64,000 bases of DNA. Origin: Xestospongia bergquistia (lineage: Eukaryota; Porifera; Demospongiae; Haplosclerida; Petrosiidae). A program made the position numbers and the translations under genes. The stretch is taken from NCBI GenBank assembly GCA_963965975.1, contig OZ014425.1:4043501-4107500 (forward strand), written 5' to 3'. The notes below the pieces were generated by a model that saw nothing but the letters and a program-made list of their open reading frames with translations, was not told where the DNA came from and ran no database searches. Of the stretch, positions 14,660-28,010 are shown one piece after another; within the stretch, counting starts at the first letter, position 1, and every line of letters begins with the position of its first letter.

Positions 14660-17600
14660 CTAATGTTCAAGTCCAGCTTCTTGGCGAAGTTCTTGTCTAG
14701 CTTGATTAATTGCTTCAGAAGGTTTAGTTTGTGGTTTGCTTAATGCATTGTAGAAGTATATAGCAAATTTTCTAGCTACATCATCTATTACAGGCCAAAG
14801 TGTAGCTACAACAGTTTCAGCACCAGCAGCTCGAAAAGCTTGTGAAAGACTTCCAACAGATTCACCAATTGTTGCAAATCCAACAGATGAAACACATGTA
14901 GAAAGATAAACAAGACGAGTGTGTCTAAGATTCATTCCACAAACAGCCATAGCAGTGAGTTCTCCTGTCCCAGCACCTGGTACTACTTTACTTGTTTCTC
15001 CACAACGATAAGTGTTAATTCCTGCCAAAGCCAATCCAGTTGTCATATCTGTCCAGAAGTTTCCTCCATAACTGTTTCCTCCACTGGGTTGTGAAAAACC
15101 ATGTGTAGAAAAGTGAAGAACTAGTGGTGATTTAACTCTAAGGGCTTCAAAAATAGTAGCACTCTTTCCTAAGTATGTGATTGGTTTTACAACTCCACTA
15201 TTTGCAATGGAAAAAAGATATTTCACTTCATCAGCTTCTTGTAGTGACTTGGGCAAACGATTGACTTTTTTGTATGCACTTTAGAAATTGGTGCAAAATT
15301 CTGCTTCAGTATTTCCCAGAGACTTTCTTTGTCAGAGTTGAACTGTAGATCATAATCTGGATCACCAAATATTACACAATCTGTGTTGATAGAATTTGTG
15401 ATTGGATTACGTTCCATTGTAGACTTTGATTCTGTATCATCAGCATGCACTAGACTATCTCTATTTTCTTCACAAGAAACCTGTGTTTGAATTGTTTGAA
15501 AACACCACTCACGTAAAACTTCCCTACAGCAAGAAAGATAGCTTATAGAACATTGCTCAAAAAGATATTTTCCATTTGTCCAAGGAAGAAGATCAAGAGG
15601 AAGATTACTAAGTGGAAAATCTGGGCAAATGTAAAGACATGTCACTGTCTCACTGTTGATAACTGACTCAATTGAAAACGGAAAAAGCATCTCTCTTATT
15701 CGTTTTCCTATTTTGTCAGCTTCTTGTTGGTATCCTGTTTGCTTGTCAGTGCCCAGAAACTTGATGACTTGGTTTAATTTCTCTGACCATTCTCTACTCA
15801 AGTTACCAAGCTCGTTGAAGTTAGCTAGTTCAACAATGAAATTTCCTTTATGAGGTACAAGAAGCAAAATTCCTGTTATCTGACATGTTCCTGGTTTGTC
15901 AACATCTACAGGAGTATTTGCAAGTACAGTGAAATCAAGTGTCACTTCATTTGATTCAAGAACTTCTTGAATCATTTGAAGTGACTGTTCAAAGAGAAAC
16001 CGCATTAAGATTGGACCCCATTTCTTCAAAATGATCTTCTGACCCTGTTCATACTGTAGCATTATTGAAGAAAGTTTTTCAGCTTTTGCTTCCTTGGTAG
16101 CCATTCCAAGCTTATGAAGGCCATCTATAGACTCAAATGTTTTAGCTAAATCATTCTTAAGACCAAAGTGTATAAGCATTGCACGCAATTCACTATAAAA
16201 ACACTTCCATCTAACTAGAACTCTTGGCAACAACGTGGAATCTAGCTCATTCAAGGCGAATGCTGTGAGAAAGAGATCGTTTCTACTAGTTGCAATTGCA
16301 GAAGGAATCTCCTCAAGAGTCCAAAGACCCCTACTAGCTTGAAAAGCAAATACTGCTAAATGCACTTCTTCACCAAGCATAAAAGCCTCTAGTGCCTTTT
16401 GAGGTTTGCAAAGCTTCATGAGTCCCACTATGATTGTAAGAGAAAAGAAAAAAAACGATAAGTATAGTTATATTTGATATTACTCTAACACAATGTATAT
16501 GTGATTGTAGTATAATAATATCAGACATGTTAGACTACATGTAGTGGGATAACTTGTATTATTCAGGTAATAGATTTCAACTAAATATTGAATTAATAAG
16601 AGTTCTATAAGCTAGACAACCTCAATGATGGATTTCATTCCTAAATGTAGTTGTTATGAGTGATATAATGATAAGGAACAGTCCAGAGAGGGATTATTAC
16701 TAATCAAAGATATTTGCTATCTGTAAATCCAGAGGCCAGGCAATTAATTTTGAGTTGCAAAAGATTTGTTGGTTCTGAGAAGCATTCCTATTTATAGATA
16801 GGTAGATAGTTAGGTGAGTGTGGCTAAACACAGGTACAGAACTATTTTGACAACTTCATCCTGTTGAAAAGCTTCTTAACCATTAAAACTAAGATCTATT
16901 ATTGCTTAATGTACTATTTTTTAGATTTAATGAAATAGCAACAAAACCATTAGCTAGCTGGATTCTTGTAAATGATTATATATCTATGTGTAATGATTTT
17001 TGATAGCAAGCCAGCCACTTTGCACTAACAATGCATAATGACTCTTCTATTAACATAAGATGTAGAAGAAAGTCAACCAAAATACTAGTACTCAAATTAA
17101 TACTTTATAGACAACTACACCAAACTACTTTTGCTAACAGTATGGATGAGGGTGTGAACATGACACTTGTCCAAATCCCATATTTCTTACCTGATCCATG
17201 TATTAGATTCTCTCCATCTCTTAAAAAAAGCTCATCTGGATTTTTAGCCTTTACTTGTTCCACCAGCTTTTCCATGTATTCACCAACTTCAACCGGATAT
17301 TTAAGTGCGTCTCTTTTTGCCACTTCACCACTCATCATAGCCTCTAATGGCAAACTTGCAGAGTGAATAAATTTGCCCGAGTCCTCAAGCTGCAGTGTGT
17401 TTTGGACATTAGCAACCACACGGATTACAATATCTTCAACTTCTTGATATTCCCATGCTTCTGTGTCTTTGTATATTGGAAGCAATCTCTCTGCTTCTTT
17501 GCAGTAATGTTTCATAATTTCTATATCATCTGAAGTAAGAGTTGTTCCCCTACCAATGAATGAATCCAACAAACCAGCAATTGTACCCAAATGATGACCC

Positions 17601-18505
17601 ATATATTCCTTAGTATTAAGGATTGATTGTTCAAAGAGTACTAGACATGCTTGAGAAAGAACCTGAATGTTCTCATGACCTAAATTCATGCAATTAAGAA
17701 CATAAGTTCGGGCCAAAACCACCATGACAGCCAAAACCAATAGAGGTCTAATAATAGGATAAAGTACACAATGAATGTCACTGTTTATCCATTCAGCCAC
17801 TTTTTTAGACTTTCTAATAACAACTTCTTTTACACCTTCCCGCAAAGTTGATGTCTGTGGATTCATGTGATCTGATGAAGCAGAGAGTTCTTTTATCCAT
17901 TCTTGGATACATCCATGATCAGAATGACCAAATGTAGCTAAGAACTGCTTTAGTTGCAAGGCAACATCATGAAGGTGTTCTTCCATTTGACTTGATGTCA
18001 TTCCTGAAGTAGAAGAGGATCTTGAGTTGATAACTTCAAATAACGTTAAAAAATATACATCAGAGACAATCACTGTTCCTGTAGGAAGGTATCCAACCTT
18101 GTAATAATCTTTGTAAAGGTGTCGAGTTGCACTTAGCCACTGAGATACACACTCTTTACATATGCCTTCACTTCCTCTAAGGAGGTATCCAGCTACAGCT
18201 GCCTCCCTAGCTTTGTCATGTTGTTGAAGTGTGTTCAGAGCCACTGCTCGTCTCATGTAACCACGAGCAAAAGTCGGACAAAGTTCTACACATTTATCAG
18301 CATCTGATAATGCCTCTTCAACTTTGCCAATTCGCAAATAGGCTAAACTTCGATTACTAAAGACAGTGTGCTCTGTTGGTCTTAGTTTCAGAGCCGAAGA
18401 ATAACATTTTATAGCATCTTCATACAGTTTTTCTTTCACACAATCGTTTCCCTTTTCTTTAAGCTCATCAAATGATACAAAATCGTTACCAGACATCTCA
18501 ATCAA
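14660..18505 (-). pseudogene. TPR-CHAT protease gene with a frameshift before the catalytic domain
   Basis: Exon 1 17191..18505, exon 2 14660..16427, one intron. Exon 1 opens with TPR repeats (residues 8-115: ELKEKGNDCVKEKLYEDAIKC, then FSNRSLAYLRIGKVEEAL, then TFARGYMRRAVAL). A long helical region follows, then a C-terminal CHAT domain with the expected catalytic pair: His in HFSTHGF (about 15103) and Cys in YLSTCVSS (about 14896). CHAT domains are caspase-like cysteine peptidases (clan CD, separase-related). The first frame ends at a TGA at 15223, but conserved CHAT sequence (NRLPKSLQEADEVKYL) continues in another frame. The shift is at a run of six A (15266-15271 on the plus strand, T6). 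One extra base would join the frames. Sequencing error, polymorphism, recoding or a real lesion are all possible. Everything else is intact. Confidence 0.8.
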
Positions 18506-18616
18506 ATCATTAATTTTAGTCTAGTCTCGTCCGCATCCAACCACGCCCCACTTCGTTTGGTGGTCTATCCATCCATCATTTCCATCATCCATTCTGTTAA
18601 ACTGTCAGACCATTAG

Positions 18617-18714
18617 ATAAGTATTTGGATAGTTTTCATTTACCTCTAGTATCCTATTTGCCTTCAATTGAAATGGAACTAACTGACGAACAAACTCCTC
18701 TACTATATGCATGA
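18617..18714 (+). pseudogene. Decayed copy of the last AHCYL exon
   Basis: Just upstream of the TPR-CHAT start. After a preserved cattag acceptor the sequence reads DKYLDSFHLP, then MELTDEQTPLLYA and a stop. The real exon at 13970 reads [10 protein letters not shown], then [13 protein letters not shown]. The copy has an in-frame insertion and ends early. A CCAT-type repeat precedes it, as in the real gene, and downstream sequence also resembles AHCYL's 3' flank. No other AHCYL exons are nearby. Confidence 0.75.
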
Positions 18715-19463
18715 ATTATTGTTAAAAAGGATGACACCAATTGTCTACAAGTTCATAGCTGCTGTTCTCATTTCATTATAATGTTATGAAAACTATGTAA
18801 TAGAGAATAACCAATACTGACTAATTTATGGCTGACCATCACACGGCAAATTTCATTTAGCCTTTTTCCTAGTTGACTGTAACATTGTCTAGTTCTATTC
18901 ATTTTTCCAACAAATGTCACATTTTATTTTTGGTAATGAATTAAAAAAGAAATTGATGGACAATTGGCAGTCCATCCCCAATTAATGTAAGTACATGGTA
19001 TGGGTACAAGAACAAGACTTGTCGAGTAGCAACTAAAACAACAGCAGATAACTCCACTATTCAATACTGCTGATTGTTGTGATAATATCTAGTTTGAGTA
19101 AACTCCATTAATAGTTTGAGTAAACTCCATTAATTCATAATTTATAATAATAGAATATAAATAGTTTATGCCTTTGTTCTTATAATTAGTTACCCTATTC
19201 GTTTTTAGTAGAGGCAATCATAGACAAAATGTGAGAGTGTAGTCTTTGCAATAAATAACAATAAATATCATATTATAACGAGAGAGTTAATAATAATTAT
19301 TATTATTGGAATATTTTTTTTAACATTGCACAAACCAATATCATAATTTAAAATATAGCTCTTTTGTATTATATAATAAGACAATAACGGTTGCTTACTA
19401 TAAAAATATTTACAATACATACTTTCAAGAGAAGTGCGTATGTGCATTTATGGGAAAAGCACA
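18715..19463. other. Intergenic, no gene seen
   Basis: AT-rich. The first 250 bp carry weak similarity to the AHCYL 3' flank. A short direct repeat (tagtttgagtaaactccattaa) occurs twice around 19090-19135. The rest is low-complexity with no coding signal. Confidence 0.5.
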
Positions 19464-22400
19464 TTATACTTTACTAGAAAGAGTTTTGGATTTCTTTGAC
19501 TTTGATGGACTACTGTGTTCCTGAAGTTGACTAATAGCATCAGGAGGTGTTGATAATCTTCCTTTTTTTTTACTTGGAGAAGAGTCAGGTCTAAAGCTAT
19601 CAGGAGGTGTTGATAATCTTCCTTTGTTTTTACTCGGAGAAGATTCAGGTCTAAGAGTGAGAGATCTTTTAACAGCAGCGTCAGGAACGACTGTCATGAC
19701 ACGCTTCGGTTCAGGAGTACGAGAACGTGGCTAGAGACAAAGAAATATTATTGTAATACTAAGTGATCGTTCTAAAGGGCAAGGAAAGTACAGGGGTGCT
19801 CTTCCTTCTTAAAAACTTTCAGGATTGGAGGAAAACTATAGACATAGTATTGTAACACAATTCTCTATATTTTATTCAAACACATTAAATGCTATTTCTC
19901 ATCCCTCTGAACCATAGACCCTTACAGGAACCCAATACAATACATAGCTTTTGGTTTTTTCAAGTACCTGCTCAACACCACTCCTTCTTGGAGAGGTTGT
20001 GGTCAAGGAGGCACTAGAAGTGACTCTAGGTCCATTGGGAGAAGGACTAGTGGCTTGTGGAGAGTCAAAACCAGAATCTTTACTAGATCGTTTGAGAGAA
20101 TCCTTCTATTAGATGAGATAATTAGTTATTGATATTTTATTGAGACTTACTGTTGCATTTGTTGCAGCTATTCTTCTGAAGTCAACATCATCTTTAGACA
20201 ATAAATGAAGATTCTAGAAAACAAATTAAAAATATGAATTACAGGGTTTGCTGTAGTATTTTGTGTATAGGCTTTTAGTTCTTATATTAACTTACATCAG
20301 CTGATGAAGATAGACTCTTAGATGACAGGAGGTCACCACCTTGTGGATTATTGACTGAGTCTGAGTCCTTATATGAGGAATTCTTAAAACCCAAATCACC
20401 AATCCTTTCCCTCTCCATCTCTTTAAGCTACAGGAGAGAGAGAGAGAGTAAGTCATGTCCTTTACTACATATTTATAACTAACCTCAAAGATAGCATCAG
20501 ATAAATTACTAAGTAATCGTGTCTTCTCACTTTCATTATCACAGTTACAATAATAAGTCTATAGAATAGAAACATAAAACTAGTGACAATAATATAGTCT
20601 TACTTCTCCATTTAGTTCATGTTGTATAAACACTCCATGCTTGTAATCTGAATAAGAGAGATAAGTTAATTTATAATACTAACAATACTAAACATAATAA
20701 TTAAACTATAATTATAGTTAACAAAACAAAACTAACTATAGTATAATTAGTACATTAGCTAGCAAGTCTAGCAAGTCTATTATCTCAAAACAAGTGCAAG
20801 ATAACCATTTTTAAAAACAGATTCTCACTTGTGAGTGGATGACTTCAGGTATGTAATTACATCGCCAATGAACACATCGTCAATAAATATGACAGTACAA
20901 CAGATACCATAATCATAATAACTCAACATTCATAAGTATAATTATGACATGCCTTCAAGTGGAACGTTTAAACATTATTAAAACGTTACATAATAACATG
21001 TAAGATTATGTAATGATACAGGTATGGCCATATGTTTGGGATAGTTTATTTATTGATAAGATATACATCAACCGAAAAAGAATGTTATTAGGACACTAAA
21101 TAAACAAGACATTCCTTACAATTACCCACTACTATGTAGTACTACAATATCTATTTTACTTGAAGCAACATATGAGTACTATATATAAGAAAATCTTGCA
21201 CAAGAGTTTGGGATTGAGATGGTCATACAGAACAAGGCAAATACAATATGGTACAGTCCACGGTCCATTATTTTATAAACACAACACATGTAGTATAAAC
21301 AGGAAAATAATTGAAATCACACAATCAAATAGAAAGCATAATTAATTCCTTATCGACAACATCAAGTGTATTAATAATATGAGTTATTGTTTAATGTTAT
21401 TATGTAACAGTATTAGGTGTAGTATATTAATGTATGACAATATTATATTTTAACAGTTTAATAATTATGATCATACAAATTAGAGTGGAATTAATTAATT
21501 TCAGATGCAAGCTATTAAGTGTGTTAAAGTTATTATCTTACTAATATTATAACCTGATATTATAACACTTACTAACATTATAACTTAATATTATAACACT
21601 TACTAATATTATAACACTTACTATTATTATAACCTGATGTTTTTATACTTACTAACACTATAACCTGATATTTTAATACTTACTATTTGTATGAAATTCC
21701 ATAGCTTGAGTATTCAAAAGAGTGAATGACTTCCTATACTCATATTTGTTAGAAGCTGCATTTTTCAACACCTGTGTGAGGGAGGATAAGTATTTAGGAG
21801 GGAGTATTTATTACATTGTTCAACTCACAAGTAAGACATCGTTGAAGAGAAAAAGTGATCGTCTGTGTTTACGAATATGACGCTTGTGCATATCATTGAC
21901 TTGAAAGACATCAAACTGACCAATGAACCTTCGTTGAGTGTTTAATAGAGGCTGCAGTGATACAAAATGGATGTGTGACTAAAATTCTAGTTATAATTTT
22001 AGTAGTGTCTCAAGATTTATATAGTTTTAGTTGAAATGAAATGGCATCTTGAGCAAAATCATAAACCCAGTTCTGCATAAGTTTTATTGTCAACCTGCTA
22101 TGCTATCATATATAATGTATTTACTTTGTTTTAACAGAATACTCAACATGACTGTAAGATTTTAAGAGTAAGTGTGTTTGTGTTACATACCGGACAGCCT
22201 GTGCCAGTGATCTGCTTTCTAATTTCAGCTACTTCGTGAGTGTGGTCTCTTCCCGTAGTGAATTCAGATTGTTGAATACGATCATATATTACCAATAGAT
22301 AATCTTCAGGATAATTTTCATTATCATTAGTACCTGAAATAACAATAATAATTAAGAGTAAGGAGTAATTTCAAAATAGGTAAGAGTTCAAAATTCTTCA

Positions 22401-25400
22401 GAAGGTACAACATTCATGCCAAAAATTACTATGGAAATCATATTAATTATTAACCTACACCCTTTCACTACACAAACACGTTAAGTGATGACATGTGACT
22501 GGACACAATGGAATGTAATGATTGCATAATATGATACCATATTTAGCCAGGTGCCATACAAAGGGAGAAGCAACAGTTCCTATTTATCCAAAATAGTAAA
22601 ACTAAACTGGTTAATTTTGGCATACACGCTATTAGTAGTATTACGTCAAATAGTGTTTGTCATTATTACATGACCACAGTTATTTCATGTGAGTAGAGAT
22701 ATAAGCATATGTTAGTTAGGAATATAATACCCTTGGTCTTTCTTTTGTCCTAGTTCATTGTCCTAAATTTGAGGATTACAATTACAAGTTACTACTGAGA
22801 GATTGTAAACATACCCAATGATGGGATTTATAATGGAATGACTGCAAGTGAACCTGACCAAATTCTTATATAATTGAATTCTATGTACCAAAGAACAGTC
22901 CTATCTTTAACAATGTACAATAAGGATGCTCCATTATAAGTTGGTCTTCATACATATGAGGACTACTGTTACAAGTTACTACTGAAAGAGATAGCAAACA
23001 TATCCATGATATGATTTATAATGGAAAGACTGCAAGTGACCCTAACCAAATTCTTATATAATTGAATTCCATGTACCAAAAGAAACAACACACAATAAGG
23101 ATGTTCCAATAGCAATTTAGTTCCTCTTACATGTACATAGTAACTTTGGGCAAATATGCGTACAAATTACAAAAGAATGCCAAAAATTATCAATTTCTTT
23201 TAGCTACCACTCATATAAGAGTTATAATTGACTTAGTTGCTGTTACAGTGCAATATATTTACGCTCATTATACAATAACTATCAATGATCCAGAACATCT
23301 TGTTTTGACAGAACCACAACGCATATCAGAGTTAAGATCGTTAAGGTAGTATCAGTAAAAATGAACTCTTACTGAGGTTATAATAACCACCTGTAAATTA
23401 ATCATTATAATAAATTACATTACTTCAACAGTCATATACAACACAAAATCCTATGATCTAATACATATGGATTCATGGTATGAAGAAATAATAAAGTATT
23501 GTTATGCCAGTTTGTCATGGCAACCTATATCGTCATAGTAACCTATATTGCTTACTAACAAACACAGCATGTAATAATTTGTTAACAAGACATGGTTTGT
23601 GTCATGTTCTGACCTCTGTTCATACGTAGCCAGTCTTTTTTGGTCATATGTCTTCTCACAGATGGATTGTGTAGATCTGTATGTAACATCATGATGGCAA
23701 ACGAGAGGATGTAGGCAGCATCTTCAGATTTGATAATACCATCCTTGTTGTACTGATAATATTCAGCTGCAAATACCTGAACAATTAGGAAACACTTAAA
23801 CAAATATTTAGCAGCATTTTGAATAGTAACACTAATGATTAAACTGTGTTCGGTTAAATGTTAACTAATTAAATTTAACAACTGGAATGTCATTTAGGAT
23901 TGATACTATTACTCATAAGTACAATGCACATGTTGATTTGTAATTTGATTACCAGCTCTAACCTGCATTATTTTGTCAATCTTCTGGGCTTCACCCTATA
24001 AATAAGATAGTTGTTATTAATTGATGTTAAAGGATTCTATTATTATCAACAAGTAATACTATAACATATGGTCATATTGAACTTACAGGCATTCGAAAAA
24101 GCTGTTGAAAACTTCTCAGTGCTTCATCAATGGGTTTATCCCTTAAATCAATCATTTCAACGAGATATCTGCAAAAGATAGAAGAGTTTTCATGATTCCA
24201 TATATGACTACTTCATTTTTACTTACTCTAATACAGCCATATTGAAATCATAACGAATTTCACCAACAAACTCTCCAATCTTCTCCTTACTAAGACCATA
24301 GTGATCTTTCATAAATTTAGCAACCTCAAAAGGGTCATCTTTAATAACCTCATGAAACACTAAATATTGTACTCCTTTCTGTGGCTTTCTGTAACAAAGA
24401 GAACAGATAATAGATATCATGTTTGACTGGTTTATAGAGCTGTTTGGTGTGTTTATCTAAGAGGATTAGGTTTACTACAAAAATGTGCAGGGTCAAAGTG
24501 TAAACCACAAATCCTGTGACAATAACAATTGAATAGCTCAATACACAGTTCCAATGGAATACTCAAAAAAATTGACTGTTGAACTTTCTACTTCCCAGTT
24601 TTGAACAAGCTCTTTAAAAGTCAACAAGTGGATATTACATGTTATGCTAAGTAGAGTAAGAATTGAAATTATGTCTTAAGAGTAAACAATTTACACATAA
24701 TCTAATCTTTAAAAGCTAACATACCAACTGACTATAAATGACAGTGCATATTATATCACCATGTAATAACTAAGGAAACATGTACAACTCATAGGTATGA
24801 AAAACAACACCATAATCAAGCTGTATAACTTGGCTGAGAATTGAAAAACAAGTACAATATTAGAAAAGCATAGCAATAAACTGAATTTGTTTTGTATGGG
24901 AATTACATTCATCGACTATAGAGTAACTAACCTGTTGAAAATGTTCACACCAATGTTTGTCTTTCTCTTAAGAGCTGAGGAGCTCATTTGTCGTGCTATA
25001 CCAGGAACCAACTGGTCAGGAGAAAACATTTCTTGTAGACTTTGCAATGATAGGCCAGAGAAAACACTGGGTGATCGATCCATTTGTGCTCTTTCCAATA
25101 AATCAGCTGAGTAAGATTTCTGAAGAAAGTTGGTATCCTCCTCTTCTTCTGTTAAACTAAACACAATAATGTCATCTGGTGAGGGCTCTTCAGGGATTTC
25201 CAATAAACTACCATCGACAGGAATTCCATTTTCTAATTTGTGTTGTTGTTCTACTTCTGCTGGTGGTTCCACAATTTGTACTACAAGATTGGAGGGCTTG
25301 CTGCGCAGTTCTCTTTTTGAGATCGAAGGACTTAGACGAGTCTGTGTAATATTCTTGAACTTGTCGCGCACCTCTTCCATTTTATCAACTCCTGGAGCAC

Positions 25401-27683
25401 TAACATTTTGAAGTTTCTTCTTTCGAAGTATACTTGGAGCACGATTGTGTCTAACAGACATAGTACGACGTCGCTCTGCCAAGGAATCATGCTGTAGTTT
25501 ACGAATCATTCTGTAGTGGGCATCAATCTTGTACTTACGGTAGGCACGTTGGATTGTTATAGCTGCACTGGTGGCCCTTTCCACACCTCCAAATTTTTTC
25601 CCCAGTGCTTGTTGTATCATTTGTTGAATTTTCATTTCCATATCAGGTGAGAGATAATTCTGATCATGTGCATAGTTTTTGCGACCTCGTCGTGGAAATG
25701 AGTTTTGCCTTCGAAGAGAAGAGATCTTTCTTGGAACACAAGCTTTTCCTTTTCCTGTTGAATGAACTCGAGCACCGACTGTTGCAAGCCTACTTCGCAT
25801 TGCAGGGTATGAGATGGTTAAAGCATTCTCACCATCATAATCTTCTTCTTCAATATCGTCATTTCCAAGCATATGATGAAAGGGAGATGCCAGACTTTGT
25901 CGACCATGTGCTGGTTCAATTGCTATGGTTACAGGTGTGCCCGGAACGCTGGATCCGAAACTGGAGGTTAAACTGGAGGACGGTGAGAGTGGTTCAGGTC
26001 GAGCTTCTTGTTCAGTATCAATACTTGTGGTAGAGCCTTCATTACTAGAGAGATCAATACTATTGATACTCATATTTGAGCCGTGATGACTGCTGCCAAT
26101 ATAAGCAGGAATGGGAGATACCAGTAATGGAACAGGAGTAATGGAAGCTGACAGAGAATTATCTTCTTCCTCTTCTTCTTCTGCTTCTTCTAATTCTTTT
26201 TGTTCTTCCTCCTCCTCTTCTATATCTTCCTCTTCTTCTTTTTCTTCTCCTGTTAAAGAATTATTTTCAAAGTTCTTTCTAGATGTAGGTGGTGTAATAA
26301 CATAAACAGCTTGTCGCTTGTCTTCCGAATAACGTGAACGAGGTCTCCTTCTTAAAGTGACTGGAGGACTGCTGGGTTCTAAAATAATAGGAACAATCTC
26401 TGCGTGTTGAGGTGAGCTCTCTAGCTCTTCAGTAGTTTCTCTGTCCTCGTTTGTGAGTGGTAGAGAAGGTGGATGAGAAGTAAAAGACGGTGAAGGACTG
26501 CTGGGATACCTATAGAAGAACCCAAGATCGGCTAGCTGATGATGTCGTGTTATTATTTATCTAGTTATAGCTAGACAAGAGCTAAGTACTAGTTTCTTAA
26601 ACTACCAACAAACTATTGACGAAACTGAGCTAAGTTGGACTATATATACTAGCCAGGAATGCTGTGCAACCAGCCATGCAGTATTATGATAACGGCACTA
26701 GATTAATAAACTAGCTAAGAAAATAACATAGGTGGAGCTATTTCTTAATTAACAAAAGTGGGTGGTATCTGGGCATAAATTGTGCACCTTCCAATTAAAT
26801 GTTCCAAATATAATATATTAAGTATTAGCTAGACATAAGGCTTAACAATTTCATTATATTTATTTAATTTAATTGATAGTGTTCATTCAATATCCATTTA
26901 TGGCAGTCATTCAGATAATAATTCAATGAAGAAGTCATACTTAAGCTTATGTCTTACTATATCAGTAATAGGCTTCAAAATGTGCGTATTAGCTTCTTGT
27001 TCTGGTTTCAGTTGTAGCAAAAAATTTATACAGCAACTGCAAAAGAGTTCACGGAATGTGTTTGAGGGGTTCTTGAAATGTACACTTTTCTCCCAAGGGA
27101 CAACTTATTGCATGCCTTCAATAGTCTTTCAACAAACAAAATTTAAAACTATAATATATCTCTCATGCAATCGAAATAGCTGAAGCAAGTTGGCAACAAT
27201 CCAACAAGGCATGGAAGGACTGGAATTTAAATTATATACAAATGATATATGATAGCAAGAAGATAAAAGAAAAGAGTGAAATCAAATCAATATATTATGT
27301 TACTCCAAACTTACTGCCTAGTGCTACTGTTATATTGTATGTCTGTTATATTGTTATGTTAATTAATGTTACCAATATACCAAATAATTATGGCAGTAGG
27401 AGTTGACTAATCTTTAAAGTATTGTAAACTATTACCTTTTCAAAGCATGGTGCTTAGGAGAAGGTGGAGAGTTGTTCAATGAATGCCTGCGACTCAATTC
27501 CGCAATTGTGCCAAGTTGATCGTTGGTTTTCACTCGTAGATCGTCTCTCTCTTTGCGCAGCTCATCGTTTTGATCCTTGAGCAATTTTACTCGGGAACGA
27601 AGTTTGTCTATCTCCTCTTGTTGCGACTGAATGATGTCCTGAAGTTGCTGCAGAAGGTCTAAAGCCTTGTTATAACTCTCCAT
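19464..27683 (-). CDS. IQSEC: IQSEC/BRAG-family Arf guanine-nucleotide exchange factor
   Basis: Fifteen exons: 27436..27683, 24932..26509, 24227..24388, 24087..24168, 23963..23995, 23614..23776, 22191..22333, 21829..21951, 21684..21771, 20604..20647, 20484..20558, 20296..20427, 20151..20213, 19968..20105, 19464..19730. Product about 1112 aa. Order: N-terminal coiled coil (1-80, QQEEIDKLRSRVKLL), acidic Ser-rich region, IQ motif near residue 395 (AAITIQRAYRKYK), Sec7 domain from about 610 with the glutamic-finger segment MPGEAQKIDKIMQ, PH domain (FNDVLL, KSFTLLN), Ser/Pro tail with a near-duplicated 20-residue repeat (RLSTPPDS/RLSTPPDA), and the end SSKV. This layout is diagnostic of IQSEC1-3, which activate Arf6 and in neurons sit at postsynapses. 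The C-terminal S-K-V fits a class I PDZ ligand. Divergent from the phosducin-like gene. Confidence 0.94.
21538..21685. repeat. AT-rich minisatellite
   Basis: About six imperfect copies of a unit of about 25 bp (cttactaa.attataacctgatatt) in an IQSEC intron. The repeat runs right up to the 5' splice site of the exon ending at 21684, so the donor GTAAGT is itself part of the repeated unit on the minus strand. Confidence 0.75.
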
Positions 27684-28010
27684 TTTTGGAGAGAATGAAG
27701 ATTATAGTATCTTCTAGTAAAATAAAATATTAGAAACACAACCACTTGTTTTACTGAAGAACTGCAACTATTTGTTTCTGCAAAACTTGTTGATTATAAA
27801 AGATGCTCCCTTCAAAGGGGCGTGTCAGCCAAACACAGTCTTCTGTTTGTGCAATGCCGCAAGTAATTTTGCGGAAAATTACGGCAGGAGGTGTGTCGCA
27901 GAATTAAGCTGTCGTTGTTTTCTGCTGCTGAGTTTAGACTGTATGAGGTAAAGAGAATTAACTAATGCTCTTGCTAGTATTTCTTTTTGCTTTACTATAC
28001 ACAGAAAGTG
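27684..28010. promoter_or_regulatory. Shared divergent promoter region, IQSEC / phosducin-like
   Basis: 327 bp between divergent start codons. It contains an imperfect inverted repeat near 27856-27885 (gccgcaagtaatttt against aaaattacggc). On the plus side there is probably a 5' UTR exon ending at the GTAAAG near 27949, and an acceptor cacag just before the ATG at 28011. Confidence 0.5.

Noticed and set aside
15223..15256. Two separate overlapping genes at the TPR-CHAT locus
   Set aside because: Conserved CHAT sequence extends upstream of the second frame's Met with no promoter or splice site between; one frameshifted gene explains it better.
25130..26033. Plus-strand open frames opposite IQSEC
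   Set aside because: Shadows of the long minus-strand coding exon; no splice or family support.
26111..26305. Plus-strand Ser-rich open frame
   Set aside because: Antisense of the acidic Glu-rich segment of the IQSEC exon.
26926..27183. 85-codon plus-strand frame in IQSEC intron 1
   Set aside because: No recognisable family,AT-driven composition and no promoter or splice context; most likely chance.
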